Notes under the pieces: model-generated
Database searches by the model: none
What the model saw: only the letters and a program-made list of their open reading frames with translations
Told to the model about the DNA's origin: nothing
In this document: positions 35,230 through 43,784 of the stretch, piece after piece
Layout: every line of letters begins with the position of its first letter
Position numbering within the stretch: the stretch's first letter is position 1
From: Thiocapsa bogorovii
GTDB lineage: Bacteria > Pseudomonadota > Gammaproteobacteria > Chromatiales > Chromatiaceae
Assembly: GCF_021228795.1 (NCBI RefSeq)
Contig: NZ_CP089309.1
Coordinates: forward strand, 434,001-498,000
DNA length: 64,000 bases
Direction of reading: 5' to 3'
Made by a program: the position numbers and the translations under genes

Positions 35230-35466
35230 ATGCGCATCACGAAAGCGTTTAAAAATGGTCATTCGCAAGCCGTGCGGATCCCCGCCGAGCTGGCTTTCGA
35301 GCGCATGGATATTGAACTGGAGATCGAAAGATGCGGCGACGAACTGCGTATTCGCCCCGCACGGCGGTCATTGGCAGGGGTATTGACCAAGTTTGCCCGA
35401 TTCTCCCCTGACTTCATGGCGGACGGTCGCGGCGAGCAAGAGCAGGACGGTCGGGATCGCCTCTGA
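35230..35466 (+). CDS. vapB: VapB/VagC-type antitoxin
   Basis: An AbrB/SpoVT-like swapped-hairpin domain (TKAFKNGHSQAVRIPAELAF) begins the 78-residue protein. The C-terminal half (LAGVLTKFARFSPDFMADG) should wrap the PIN toxin. The stop TGA shares bases with the vapC start (TGATG), so the pair is coupled. The module looks intact, unlike most TA loci nearby. Confidence 0.88.
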   Translation: MRITKAFKNGHSQAVRIPAELAFERMDIELEIERCGDELRIRPARRSLAGVLTKFARFSPDFMADGRGEQEQDGRDRL

Positions 35467-35873
35467 TGCCGCGCTACATGCTCGATACGAACATGTGTGT
35501 CTATCTGATCAAGCATCAGCCCGAGATCGTCGCCCGACGCTTTGCCCAATGTCATGTCGGCGATGTCGTGATGTCCGCGATCACCTTCGCCGAGCTGGAA
35601 TATGGCGTCGCGGTCGCGGCCCATCCGGAAACGGAACGCGGTTATCTGGACAGCCTGATTCAAGACATCCCGGTTGCACCCTTCGATGTGGCAGCGGGCC
35701 GAGCCTATGCGTCCGTTAGACTCGCGACACGCGACAGCCGGAAAAACGCTCTCGACAAGCTGATTGCGGCCCATGCACAGTCGCTCAACGTCACGCTCGT
35801 CACAAACAACACGAAAGACTTCGCCGGATATCCCGGCGTCATGATCGAAAACTGGCTGATGCCAAACACCTGA
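35466..35873 (+). CDS. vapC: VapC PIN-domain ribonuclease toxin
   Basis: The 135-residue PIN protein has MLDTNMCVYLIK (D7), FAELEYGV (E43) and NALDKLIAAHA (D97), plus TLVTNNTKDF at the end of the fold. This is the acidic set that binds metal for RNA cleavage. Its closest type is the VagD/VapC group that cuts initiator tRNA. It is coupled to the VapB gene and complete. Confidence 0.88.
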   Translation: MPRYMLDTNMCVYLIKHQPEIVARRFAQCHVGDVVMSAITFAELEYGVAVAAHPETERGYLDSLIQDIPVAPFDVAAGRAYASVRLATRDSRKNALDKLIAAHAQSLNVTLVTNNTKDFAGYPGVMIENWLMPNT

Positions 35874-35983
35874 AACCCTGAATCCCCCCAGGTCGGATTC
35901 CGGGGGCGATCCGGGCCGGCCACAGCGCCCGGGGCCAAAGGGTTACCCTTAACTTACGCCTTTTCCGAGCTATCTTCGGAGTC

Positions 35984-36293
35984 ATGGCCAGACCCCTGCG
36001 ACTTGAGGTTTGCCGGTGCACTCTTTGACGTCACCTCGCGCGGTGACGGACGGGAGGACATCGTTCGAGACGTCGAGAACCGGCGGCGGTTTTGCGACGT
36101 GCTTGCAGGGGTGTGGGAGCGGTTCAACTGGGTCATCCACGCCTGCTGCGTGATGACCAACCATGACCATCTGCTCGTCGAGACGCCCCACGATAATCGC
36201 TCCAAAGGAATGCGCGAGCTCAACGGTGTTTACACAAGTGGAATCCGCTGGCCACCCTCGACTTCTCCGCGCGCCGGGGACGATCTCGCTTGA
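35984..36293 (+). pseudogene. RAYT transposase N-terminal part, frameshifted
   Basis: ATG 35984 starts MARPLRLE. An extra base then shifts the frame, and FAGALFDVTSRGDGREDI to HACCVMTNHDHLLVETP continues in the +1 frame with the catalytic H-D-H. It breaks off after GMRELNGVYTSG near 36235, where unrelated sequence and the 115-bp repeat begin. Together with 31262-31882 it covers a whole RAYT, but both share the RELNGVYT region, so they come from two copies. Confidence 0.72.
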
Positions 36294-36374
36294 AGATCAT
36301 CCTGCTTGGCGCCGGGCTGATGACGCGGCGACTTTATCGTGTACGATCGGGTAAGATTCGCGGCGACACGAACA
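36262..36374. repeat. about 115-bp repeat, copy B
   Basis: This matches 31131-31246. It ends 16 bases before the ATG of the nuclease-like gene and may hold its promoter (CTTTATCGTGTACGATCGGG). Confidence 0.6.
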
Positions 36375-36390
36375 CGCCACGGAGAGGCCC

Positions 36391-37419
36391 ATGCGCAAGC
36401 CCGCCGCCGATCGCGACGATTATGATTCCCCCTGGAAGGATCTGCTCGAGCGTTGGCAGCGGCCTTTTCTGGAGTTCTTCTTCCCGACGATCGCGGCCGA
36501 CATCGACTGGTCGCGCGGCTTGGAGTTTCTCGACAAGGAGCTGCAGAAGGTGACGCGCCGCGCCGTGGTCGGTCGCCGTTATGTCGACAAGCTGGTCAAG
36601 GTCTGGCGCTTGGGCGGCGAGGAGACCTGGGTGCTGATCCACACCGGGGTGCAGGGCGAGCCGGATCCGGGGTTTGCGCGGCGGCTCTACACCTGCCACT
36701 CGCGCCTGATGGACCGCTACGATCGTCCGGTCGCGACCTTGGTGATCCTGGCCGATGAGCGGCGTAACTGGCGCCCGGAGCGCTATCGTCATGCACTCTG
36801 GGGCTGCGAAGCGGTGCCGGTGTTTCCGGTCGTGAAGCTGCTGGATTTCAAGACCCGCACGGCCGAGCTGGAGGCAAGTGCCAATCTCTTCGCGCTGGTC
36901 GTCCTGGCGCAGCTAGCCGCCACCGAGGCCAAACGCGACCCGACCGCGCGCCTGGATCGCAAGATCGGGCTGACTCGGCGTCTGTACCGTTCCGGACTGA
37001 GCCGCGACGAGGTCTTGAGTCTGTATGCCTTCGTCGATTAGGTCATGACATGGCCCGCACCCTTGGAGGACGACTACCATCGGGCTATTGAAGCCATCGA
37101 AGAGGCGGAATAGATGCGATACGTGACCACGGCCGAGCGAATCGGCATTCGGAAGGGGATGGAGCGTGGGATAGAGAAGGGTCTGGAATCCGAACGTGCA
37201 TTGCTGCAGCGCCAAGCTCGGCGACGCTTCGGAGACGCCGTCGCCGAGCGCGCCGCTGTTCTGTTGGCGATGATTCGGGCGCCGGAGACCCTTGAGCAGC
37301 TCGGCGAAACCCTGCTCGATGATGACGACGGCGAGGTCTGGTTGACGGCGGTGCAGGCACAGGCTGAACGCGCGGACAATCGCGTCGATGCCGCGGGAGA
37401 CGCCTCGCCGGCAGGATGA
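36391..37419 (+). pseudogene. PD-(D/E)XK (Rpn/DUF4351-like) gene with two amber stops
   Basis: The first frame (36391-37041) has SPWKDLLERWQRPFLEFFF, VDKLVKVWRL (D66) and LIHTGVQGEPDPGFARRLY. Relatives usually have I-E-V-Q where this has T85-G86-V87-Q88, so the catalytic Glu seems lost. TAG at 37039-37041 and TAG at 37111-37113 interrupt one continuous frame. The sequence between and after them (PLEDDYHRAIEAIEEAE, MRYVTTAERIGIRKGMERG) is normal family sequence ending at 37419. Related copies suggest Trp and Gln codons became TAG. Confidence 0.72.
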
Positions 37420-37608
37420 AGGCGTGGTCGCCCCGGACGGCAGCTCGATGGAGATGCTCGAAGGTTCCAAAGGCTGGGGGTCAATCTTCTGGGGCGTGGG
37501 TGTCTTTCTCCTCCGTGCTCGGCGGACTTCGGGGCGACGGCATTGACGAGCACGGGATCCAGTGCAACACTGATTTACGTGTTCCACGCTCGGATCAGGA
37601 AACGACCA

Positions 37609-37953
37609 ATGGCCAATGTTAACTTTACAGCCGCGATCGACCGCGATCTGCTCAAGCGGGCTAAGGTGCTTGCCGCAAAGGCAGAGACATCGGTCAATGC
37701 ACTGTTTAACGCCGAGCTGCGTTATTTGGTGGAGACATTCGATGCAGCCGAGGCGACGGGAAACCAAAATTTCCTCGTCTTGCTCGATTTTTCCTTGGGC
37801 CGTCGCGATGGCCGGGAAACAATGGATGCGCTCGGCATCGACAGCGAGGAAGATTTGTTCTTGTTGATGGCCCAGGCACATCTGCCCACGCCACGTTTGC
37901 CGGAATCCGCGACACGCGGCATTGTCGACGAGTTGAACGCGTTGGCGGACTAA
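37609..37953 (+). CDS. antitoxin of a PIN-type toxin pair
   Basis: The 114-residue protein starts ANVNFTAAIDRDLLKRAKVL, a ribbon-helix-helix-like N-terminus, and ends with an acidic helix region (LPESATRGIVDELNALAD). It directly precedes a PIN-like toxin gene with no gap (stop 37951-37953, GTG 37954). The ATG at 37609 is preferred over an upstream frame start at 37543 because homology-like sequence begins there. Confidence 0.7.
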   Translation: MANVNFTAAIDRDLLKRAKVLAAKAETSVNALFNAELRYLVETFDAAEATGNQNFLVLLDFSLGRRDGRETMDALGIDSEEDLFLLMAQAHLPTPRLPESATRGIVDELNALAD

Positions 37954-38487
37954 GTGGCCGTGCCTGCGGCACATGGCCCGGTGGTGCTGCCCGATGCGGG
38001 GCCACTGATCGCGCTGGCTTATGCCGATGCCTTGGACCTGCTGCTCAAACCGGGGTGGCCGGTACGGATTGTGGACATGGTGCTGCATGAGGTGACGCGC
38101 AACGACACCCCTACCAGCGCAAAAATCGGGGCCTGGGTAGCGGAACGTTCGATACCGATCGAGTCGACCCGGACTTTTGCGCACTATTGCGACGCCCAGG
38201 CCGAGTCCCTCAGCCAGGTGCGGAAGGCGAATCTCGGCGAGATCGCGGTGCAGGAGGCGATGAACGCACTGGCATTGGCCGCCCCCGGCACGACTGGCGT
38301 TTTCCTGTTCGAGGACCACAAGATCGCACGTCCCAGCTTTTTGTTGCCGGACAATTGCCGCAAGGTGAGCACGCGCGCTTGGCTGCTCTTCCTGGAGGGG
38401 AAGGGCTGGATCGATTCCGCCGCCGATATCGAGCGCGCGGCGATCTCGAATGGCCGTAGCTTTTCGCGCCTGCGTTTTCCTCGCTAG
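37954..38487 (+). CDS. PIN-like toxin (DUF3368/VapC-related)
   Basis: The protein has VVLPDAGPLIALAYADAL (first Asp of the PIN motif), ANLGEIAVQEAM (Glu) and VFLFEDHKIARPSF (acidic pair), a layout of larger PIN-like toxins of about 175 residues. It starts with GTG immediately after the antitoxin stop, which implies coupling. The active residues are present, so this module may be functional. Confidence 0.7.
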   Translation: MAVPAAHGPVVLPDAGPLIALAYADALDLLLKPGWPVRIVDMVLHEVTRNDTPTSAKIGAWVAERSIPIESTRTFAHYCDAQAESLSQVRKANLGEIAVQEAMNALALAAPGTTGVFLFEDHKIARPSFLLPDNCRKVSTRAWLLFLEGKGWIDSAADIERAAISNGRSFSRLRFPR

Positions 38488-38588
38488 ACTGTTTTCATCG
38501 CGCTCGTTCGATCGCGAGTCCAACCGAAAAAGTGAGTTGCCCACGTTTCAACGCCCCCAGGCATGCGTGACAGCACGGAGCGGGTGTC

Positions 38589-39080
38589 ATGAGTCTCTGT
38601 AAGGTTTGGATGGTCGACATCATGAGAGAGACCGCAGATCGCCTCGCCAGGCTGCGAGGCCGGACCCAAAAGGAGATTGATGATCCATTGCCCTCGCCGT
38701 TGGAGGACGACTGCCATCGGGCCATTCAAGCCATCGAAGAGGCGGAGCAGGTGCGATACGTGACCACGGCCGAGCGAATCGGCATTCGGAAGGGGATGGA
38801 GCGAGGCATGGAGCGCGGGATAAAGCGAGGGATGGAGAAAGGCCTCGAATCCGAACGTGCGTTACTGCAGCGCCAAGCTCGGCGGCGCTTCGGAGACGCC
38901 GTCACCGAGCGCGCCGCTGTTCTGTTGGCGCTGATTCGGGCGCCGGAGACCCTTGAGCAGCTCGGCGAAGCCCTGCTCGACGATAAAGATGGCGAGCTCT
39001 GGTTGACGGCGGTGCAGGCACAGGTTGAACGCGCGGGCGATCGCATGGATGCCGCGGGAGACGCATCGCCGGCAGGATGA
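38589..39080 (+). pseudogene. C-terminal part of a second Rpn/DUF4351-like gene
   Basis: From about 38650 the sequence matches the tail of the 36391 gene (PLEDDCHRAIQAIEEAEQ, VRYVTTAERIGIRKGMERG, then [18 protein letters not shown]). It has four tandem GMERG-like repeats where the first copy has two. At the position of the second TAG this copy has CAG (Gln). The nuclease domain is absent. Confidence 0.65.
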
Positions 39081-39276
39081 CAGCCCGGTCGCCCTGGACC
39101 GCTGCCGCGCCATTGGGCCGACCGCGCCCGGCCCGAAGGATCGCGGCAACGGAATCACATTGCCGGCGCTCACCCGCCAAGATCGTGCAGCGGAACATGG
39201 TCCCGAGAAGCCGATTCCGAGGGTCCGACCGGGGAGATATCCGATGCATGAGAAAGAAGGCGACTTCTGCGTCAAG

Positions 39277-39720
39277 CTAAAATTGCCTCACCGTCAGGCC
39301 CATCGCCGAGGCGGCTTCGGCCATCACGCAATCCGCGGTGGCCAGTACCTCAACAGCCAGATGATTGGCCAGCGCCAAGTGCAGCGCGTCGAGTGTGCGC
39401 AGCGGGTGCTCCGGATAACGGGTCATCAGGTTCACGGCTTGGTCGAAGCAGACGTCATTCACAGGGTGATCCTGCAGCCAGCCGCGGGCGATGTCGTCCA
39501 GGAACGCGGCATAGAGGACGGATTCGAGCTCAGCGCTCAGTTCGCCCATGCGCCGGCGACGGCTCAGCAGTGAGCGCATCTCGGTGCGGGTGAGCCGGCT
39601 GATGACGGCAACATCGACACCCTGCAGGTATTCGGCAAAGACATCGGAACCCGGTTCGTTGAGATACCACTTTGCCAGGGCGCTGGTATCCAGGTAGACG
39701 CGATCATCCTCGCTCATCAC
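39277..39720 (-). CDS. vapC: VapC-type PIN toxin
   Basis: The 147-residue PIN protein has RVYLDTSALAKWYLNE (first Asp), ISRLTRTEMRSLL (Glu) and RTLDALHLALA (Asp), then VLATADCVMAEAA. This is a complete acidic site. It overlaps its antitoxin by 17 bases on the minus strand. The module looks whole. Confidence 0.87.
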   Translation of the reverse strand: MMSEDDRVYLDTSALAKWYLNEPGSDVFAEYLQGVDVAVISRLTRTEMRSLLSRRRRMGELSAELESVLYAAFLDDIARGWLQDHPVNDVCFDQAVNLMTRYPEHPLRTLDALHLALANHLAVEVLATADCVMAEAASAMGLTVRQF

Positions 39721-39934
39721 GTTCGGCGCGGATCAGCACTGCCGAGGAGGTCGACAGCCGCCGGGTACGGGCGCGCAAGTCGGCATGGTCCGGCCGCCGC
39801 CGCTTCCCGGCAATTGGCAGGATGCGGACGATCGGCCTCCCGCGGCGACTGACGATGATCTCGCCGGCCTCCTCCACCAACTTGTCGAGCTGACCCATCA
39901 CTGCCCGCATTTCTCTGACATTCAGTTCTTTCAT
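39704..39934 (-). CDS. Phd/YefM-type antitoxin
   Basis: The 76-residue protein has the Phd/YefM start (MKELNVREMRAVMGQLDKLV, then EEAGEIIVSRRGRPIVRILP), which binds the operator as a dimer. The basic-acidic tail should neutralise the PIN toxin that follows. The frame is open far upstream, but ATG 39934 is the family start. Confidence 0.85.
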   Translation of the reverse strand: MKELNVREMRAVMGQLDKLVEEAGEIIVSRRGRPIVRILPIAGKRRRPDHADLRARTRRLSTSSAVLIRAERDERG

Positions 39935-40012
39935 GGCGTTCGTTCCCGATGTGCTGCAATTACTGATAGTGTGGCACATTCGGCGAGCGTCCTCTTGAAA
40001 GATTCTCATATG

Positions 40013-40261
40013 GAGAAAGGCCTCGAATCCGAACGTGCGTAATTGCAGCGTCTGGCTCGGCGTCGCTTCGGAGACGCAGTCGCCCAGCGCGCCGCTGTGC
40101 TGTTGGCGCTGATTCGGGCGCCGGAGACCCTCGAGCAGCTCGGCGAAGCCCTGCGCGATGATGACGATGGCGAGGTCTGGTTGACGGCGGTGCAGGCACA
40201 GGTTGAACGCGCGGGCAATCGCGTCGATGCTGCGGGAGACGCGTCGCCGGCGGGATACGAG
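40013..40261 (+). pseudogene. third Rpn/DUF4351-like C-terminal fragment
   Basis: The sequence MEKGLESERA, TAA (40040-40042), then [20 protein letters not shown] to AAGDASPAG matches the tails at 37114-37419 and 38589-39080. It is the shortest copy and carries an ochre stop. Its frame runs on without a stop into the pilin gene at 40394. Confidence 0.65.
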
Positions 40262-40393
40262 CGGAGTCGCTCGTCGCGGGGTCGCAGGGTCTTGGCGTTT
40301 AAGGACCTCAGTCCGCCGCGGCACACGCATAGCAGATCGGCCCAAGAGAGGCTGTCTCATCGACAAATCCTAGACAAGACAAGGACATCGACG

Positions 40394-40894
40394 GTGAAAC
40401 CACATCAGCAAGGATTCAACCTGATCGAGCTGATGATCGTCGTGGCGATCATCGGCATCCTCGCCGCTGTTGCGGTGCCTCAGTACCGCGATTATGCGAT
40501 TCGCGCGAAGGTCACCGAGGTCCTCCTCGAGGTCGGCAGGGTCAAGACCGATCTGAGCCTTTTCTATGCCAATCATGGTCGGTTCCCGATCGACTCCGCC
40601 GAGCGAGAGCAGTTCGAGATCGTCTCCACCGATGACCACCCCACCATTCGCCGGCTGGAGCTCAAAGGAGTCGGGGCCTGTAATGCCAACGCGGGCTGCG
40701 CGAAGGCCCGGATGGAGGTGATGCTGCGCCGCTCCGTCTACAACGGCATCGGCGGCGATGCGAACAGTCAGCTGCGCCTCGAAGGGCATGGCGGGCCAAA
40801 CGGCGGCGTCGTGACCTGGCTGTGCGGACCACGTGATGTCCAACCACTCAGATTGGAATGGCTGCCTGCGACCTGTCGGCATCCGCCGTCTTGA
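40394..40894 (+). CDS. type IV pilin-like protein (minor pilin/PilE type)
   Basis: The leader MKPHQQG is followed by [20 protein letters not shown], with phenylalanine at +1 and glutamate at +5, so PilD should process it. The mature part is about 160 residues, with cysteines in [11 protein letters not shown] and ATCRHPPS. The start is GTG 40394 with AAGGA ten bases upstream. The frame is open from 40043, but that part is an Rpn fragment. It is unlinked to other pilus genes and differs from the 8977 pilin outside the N-terminus. Confidence 0.82.
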   Translation: MKPHQQGFNLIELMIVVAIIGILAAVAVPQYRDYAIRAKVTEVLLEVGRVKTDLSLFYANHGRFPIDSAEREQFEIVSTDDHPTIRRLELKGVGACNANAGCAKARMEVMLRRSVYNGIGGDANSQLRLEGHGGPNGGVVTWLCGPRDVQPLRLEWLPATCRHPPS

Positions 40895-41071
40895 GGAGCG
40901 GTGCGGCTTGGATTCAAACACCGGGGCGCCGAGTTGGAGCGAAGCCGAATCCCGCGAGAAACCATTTGGATCTGGAAATCAAAACGTTGCTGCAAATCAG
41001 AAGGGGAGCCTTGAGAAGGCCGGCGGATCGGTCGGACCGAGGCACACGAGGCGTTTTGTTGCCGAGACGCC

Positions 41072-41488
41072 GTGTCCGAGGGCCCGCGACCGGGGAGACA
41101 TCCGATTCAAACCTACGAAGACGATATCGTTGCGTGGGCGAACGAGCAGGCTCGGCTCTTGCGGGAAGGACAGTTTGACCGATTGGATATCACGCACATC
41201 GCCGAGGAGATCGACGATGTGGGAAAGAGCGAGCAGCGCGAGCTGGCGAGACGAATGGCCGTGTTGCTCGCCCATCTGTTGAAATGGAGGTACCAACCGG
41301 AGCAACGTGACCCCTCATGGGAAATCACCATTTGCAATCAGCGCAATGGGGTCCGGCGTCGTCTGGCCAAGACGCCAAGCTTGAAGGCAGACCTTGGGGA
41401 CGCCGAGTGGTGGGACGACGCAACCATCCGGGCGGTTCAAGAAACCCGGTTGACCGGATTTCCCGAACACTGCCCTTGCAGGTCTTGA
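41072..41488 (+). CDS. DUF29 family protein, C-terminus altered
   Basis: The core matches DUF29: YEDDIVAWANEQARLLREGQ, ITHIAEEIDDVGKSEQREL, LLAHLLKWRYQPEQR. The usual ending after the FPEHCP region continues as QVLNPGFQPD in another frame (stop at 41511), which points to a small deletion near 41473. DUF29 has no known function and is abundant in cyanobacteria and purple bacteria. The start codon is uncertain (GTG 41072 is the first available). Confidence 0.65.
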   Translation: MSEGPRPGRHPIQTYEDDIVAWANEQARLLREGQFDRLDITHIAEEIDDVGKSEQRELARRMAVLLAHLLKWRYQPEQRDPSWEITICNQRNGVRRRLAKTPSLKADLGDAEWWDDATIRAVQETRLTGFPEHCPCRS

Positions 41489-41656
41489 ATCCGGGATTCC
41501 AACCCGATTGACAACACGGCGGCATCAGCCGTGCCGACGTCATGCACCGCCCGGATGCTCGGCTGGTCGCGTACAACACACCGGTCCCACGAATCGTGCG
41601 GTCGCTGGGGTTCGGCACAATCCGGCGATGTTCGAAAGCGACTCTCGACGGGACGT

Positions 41657-42265
41657 TCAGGCGCGGACTTGTCGTGCGCGAACGACCTCCTCGCGCTCGA
41701 GCTCTTCAAGTGCGGACTCCACTGCTCGCAGGGTCTCGTCGATCTCGGGGAGGAGGACGTCTTCGAGTGCGCGAGCGCGACGGGCGGTGCGGGCGTAGTC
41801 GGCACGCAGGCGTTGGAGATTGCCGACCATGGCAGCGAGACGGGCGATGCGCGGGATCAGGGCCTGGAAGGCTCGCCGACAACGATCGGCCTCGGGGCTG
41901 TCGGAGACGCTCGGCGGAGGCGATTGCGGCTGCCGGTCGCTTTCGACCAGATCGTGCAGCGTCACGCCGAGGACGCGCCGCGGCGCGAGCCGGCAATCGG
42001 TGTCGAGCGGCGGTGCCGGCGGGTGAACGGCGAGTCCTTCCAGGCCGTGACGGGCGACGGCGCCTTGGAGTGCAGCGACGGCCTCGCGGTAGTCGGCTCG
42101 AAAGGCGGCCAATTCATGCTCGTAGCGGCCGAGCTCGGCGAGGATCTCGGCGGCGAGGATGAGCCGCTTCTCGTCGAGGAATCGATACCCTTCCCGCATG
42201 CCAGAGCGCTCTTCCTTGAGCTCGAGGAAGGCGCTGTGGGTCGGAACGACGGCGCGCTCGGTCAT
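41657..42265 (-). CDS. ntpD: V-type ATPase subunit D (operon 1)
   Basis: The 202-residue helical protein has the family N-terminus [20 protein letters not shown] and C-terminal antiparallel helices, and should form the central stalk that turns inside the A3B3 ring. It overlaps subunit B by four bases and is the last gene of the minus-strand operon. It is the only D gene in the window, so both ATPase operons may depend on it. Confidence 0.85.
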   Translation of the reverse strand: MTERAVVPTHSAFLELKEERSGMREGYRFLDEKRLILAAEILAELGRYEHELAAFRADYREAVAALQGAVARHGLEGLAVHPPAPPLDTDCRLAPRRVLGVTLHDLVESDRQPQSPPPSVSDSPEADRCRRAFQALIPRIARLAAMVGNLQRLRADYARTARRARALEDVLLPEIDETLRAVESALEELEREEVVRARQVRA

Positions 42266-43677
42266 GAGACGGGCTCTCTTCGCGGGGCTTGATCGAGCAG
42301 ATGCTCGCGGATCTGGCGGTCGTCGAGTCGATGGAGCTCGCCCGCCGGTAAGCCGCGCAGTGCGGACCAGCCGGCGGCCATGCTCTCTTCCAGCGTTCGG
42401 GCATCGACGCCTTGATGGATGACCTTTTGCTCGAAGTCGTCGCCGAAGAGGAGCAGCTTGCGATCGTCTTCGGAAAGACCGTCCTCCCCGACCACACCCG
42501 CCAGCACCCGTGTCTGCTGGGCCTGGCTGTAGGTGGCATAGAGCTGGGCGGCGAGCGCCGGATGGTCGGCATGGGTGCGGCCTTTGCCGATGCCGTCCTT
42601 CATCAGGCGCGAAAGACTCGGAAGCAGGCGGATCGGCGGATAGATGTCGCGCCGATGCAGATCCCGATCGAGCACGATCTGGCCCTCGGTGATATAGCCG
42701 GTGAGATCCGGGATCGGGTGGGTGATGTCGTCGTTCGGCATGGTCAGGATAGGGATCTGCGTGACCGAGCCGGGCTTCCCGCGGATGCGACCGGCGCGCT
42801 CGTAGAGGGTCGCCAGGTCCGAGTACATGTAGCCCGGATAGCCCTTGCGGCTGGGGACCTCGCCGCGGCTCGCCGAAACCTCGCGCAGGGCCTCGCAGTA
42901 GTTGGTGAGATCGGTCAGGATCACCAGGACATGCATGCCTTCGACGAAGGCGAGATATTCGGCCGCGGTCAAGGCGAAGCGAGGGGCGAGCAGGCGCTGG
43001 GCGCTCGAATCGCTGGCCAGGTTGAGAAAGAGCACGGTGCGGGCGAGCGCCCCGCTCTTCTCCATCTCCTCGCGAAAGAACTCGGCGCTGTCGTGCGGGA
43101 TGCCGATGCCCGCGAAGACAATGGCGAACCCTTCCGCCTCTTCGGCATCGCCCGGCAGGCGGGCGTTGCAGGCGATGTCCACCGCGATGCGGTCATGAGG
43201 GAGCCCGCCGCCCGAGAAGAGCGGCAGCTTCTGTCCACGCACCAGGCTGTTCATGAGGTCGATCGAGGTGAATCCGGTTTCCAGGAACTCGCTCGGCGCC
43301 TCGCGCGCGGTCGGCTTGATCGGCAGCCCATCGACTCGGTAGGCGTGCTCGGCCGCGAGCGGCGGTCCACCGTCGAGCGGTTTGCCGATGCCGTTGAAGA
43401 CGCGCCCCAGCAGCCCCGGACCGACATGGAAGCGCAGCGGCTCACCGAAGAAGCGCACGCGCGTACCCTGCAGGGCGAGGCCGGCGGTGTCGTCGAGCAT
43501 CTCGACGGTAATGGAGTCCTCGTCCAAGGCGGCGATGCGCCCAAGTCGCACCGAGCCGTCCGTACCCTCCACCTCGACCGCCTCGTTCAGACCCACGTCG
43601 AGGCTGCGGCTCAAGAACAGCAGCGGACCCTCGGCACGATTGGCGATCTCTTCTCCGACGAGTCTGGCGTATGTCAT
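42262..43677 (-). CDS. ntpB: V-type ATPase subunit B (operon 1)
   Basis: The 471-residue non-catalytic subunit has [15 protein letters not shown] in place of a P-loop, [20 protein letters not shown] and [18 protein letters not shown], all typical of V/A-ATPase B. It pairs with subunit A to form the nucleotide-binding interfaces. It lies 107 bases after subunit A, a spacer that holds three tandem copies of GGCTGATG. Confidence 0.93.
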   Translation of the reverse strand: MTYARLVGEEIANRAEGPLLFLSRSLDVGLNEAVEVEGTDGSVRLGRIAALDEDSITVEMLDDTAGLALQGTRVRFFGEPLRFHVGPGLLGRVFNGIGKPLDGGPPLAAEHAYRVDGLPIKPTAREAPSEFLETGFTSIDLMNSLVRGQKLPLFSGGGLPHDRIAVDIACNARLPGDAEEAEGFAIVFAGIGIPHDSAEFFREEMEKSGALARTVLFLNLASDSSAQRLLAPRFALTAAEYLAFVEGMHVLVILTDLTNYCEALREVSASRGEVPSRKGYPGYMYSDLATLYERAGRIRGKPGSVTQIPILTMPNDDITHPIPDLTGYITEGQIVLDRDLHRRDIYPPIRLLPSLSRLMKDGIGKGRTHADHPALAAQLYATYSQAQQTRVLAGVVGEDGLSEDDRKLLLFGDDFEQKVIHQGVDARTLEESMAAGWSALRGLPAGELHRLDDRQIREHLLDQAPRREPVS

Positions 43678-43753
43678 TGGCGTACCTGCTTGCGTGCGAT
43701 GGGCGCTGGAGGCTCCTGCCTCCTGCTATCAGCAATCGTCAACTCCGTGGTGG

Positions 43754-43780
43754 TGGCTGATGGCTGATGGCTGATGGCGC
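43754..43780. repeat. short tandem repeat GGCTGATG in the A-B spacer
   Basis: Three consecutive copies of an eight-base unit lie just before the subunit A stop, in the spacer to subunit B. They have no coding role. Confidence 0.6.
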
Positions 43781-43784
43781 GAAG

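Noticed and set aside
39935-40366. N-terminal extension of the Phd-type antitoxin
   Set aside because: The upstream part is antisense to an Rpn-like fragment; Phd antitoxins start at the MKELNVRE-like sequence.
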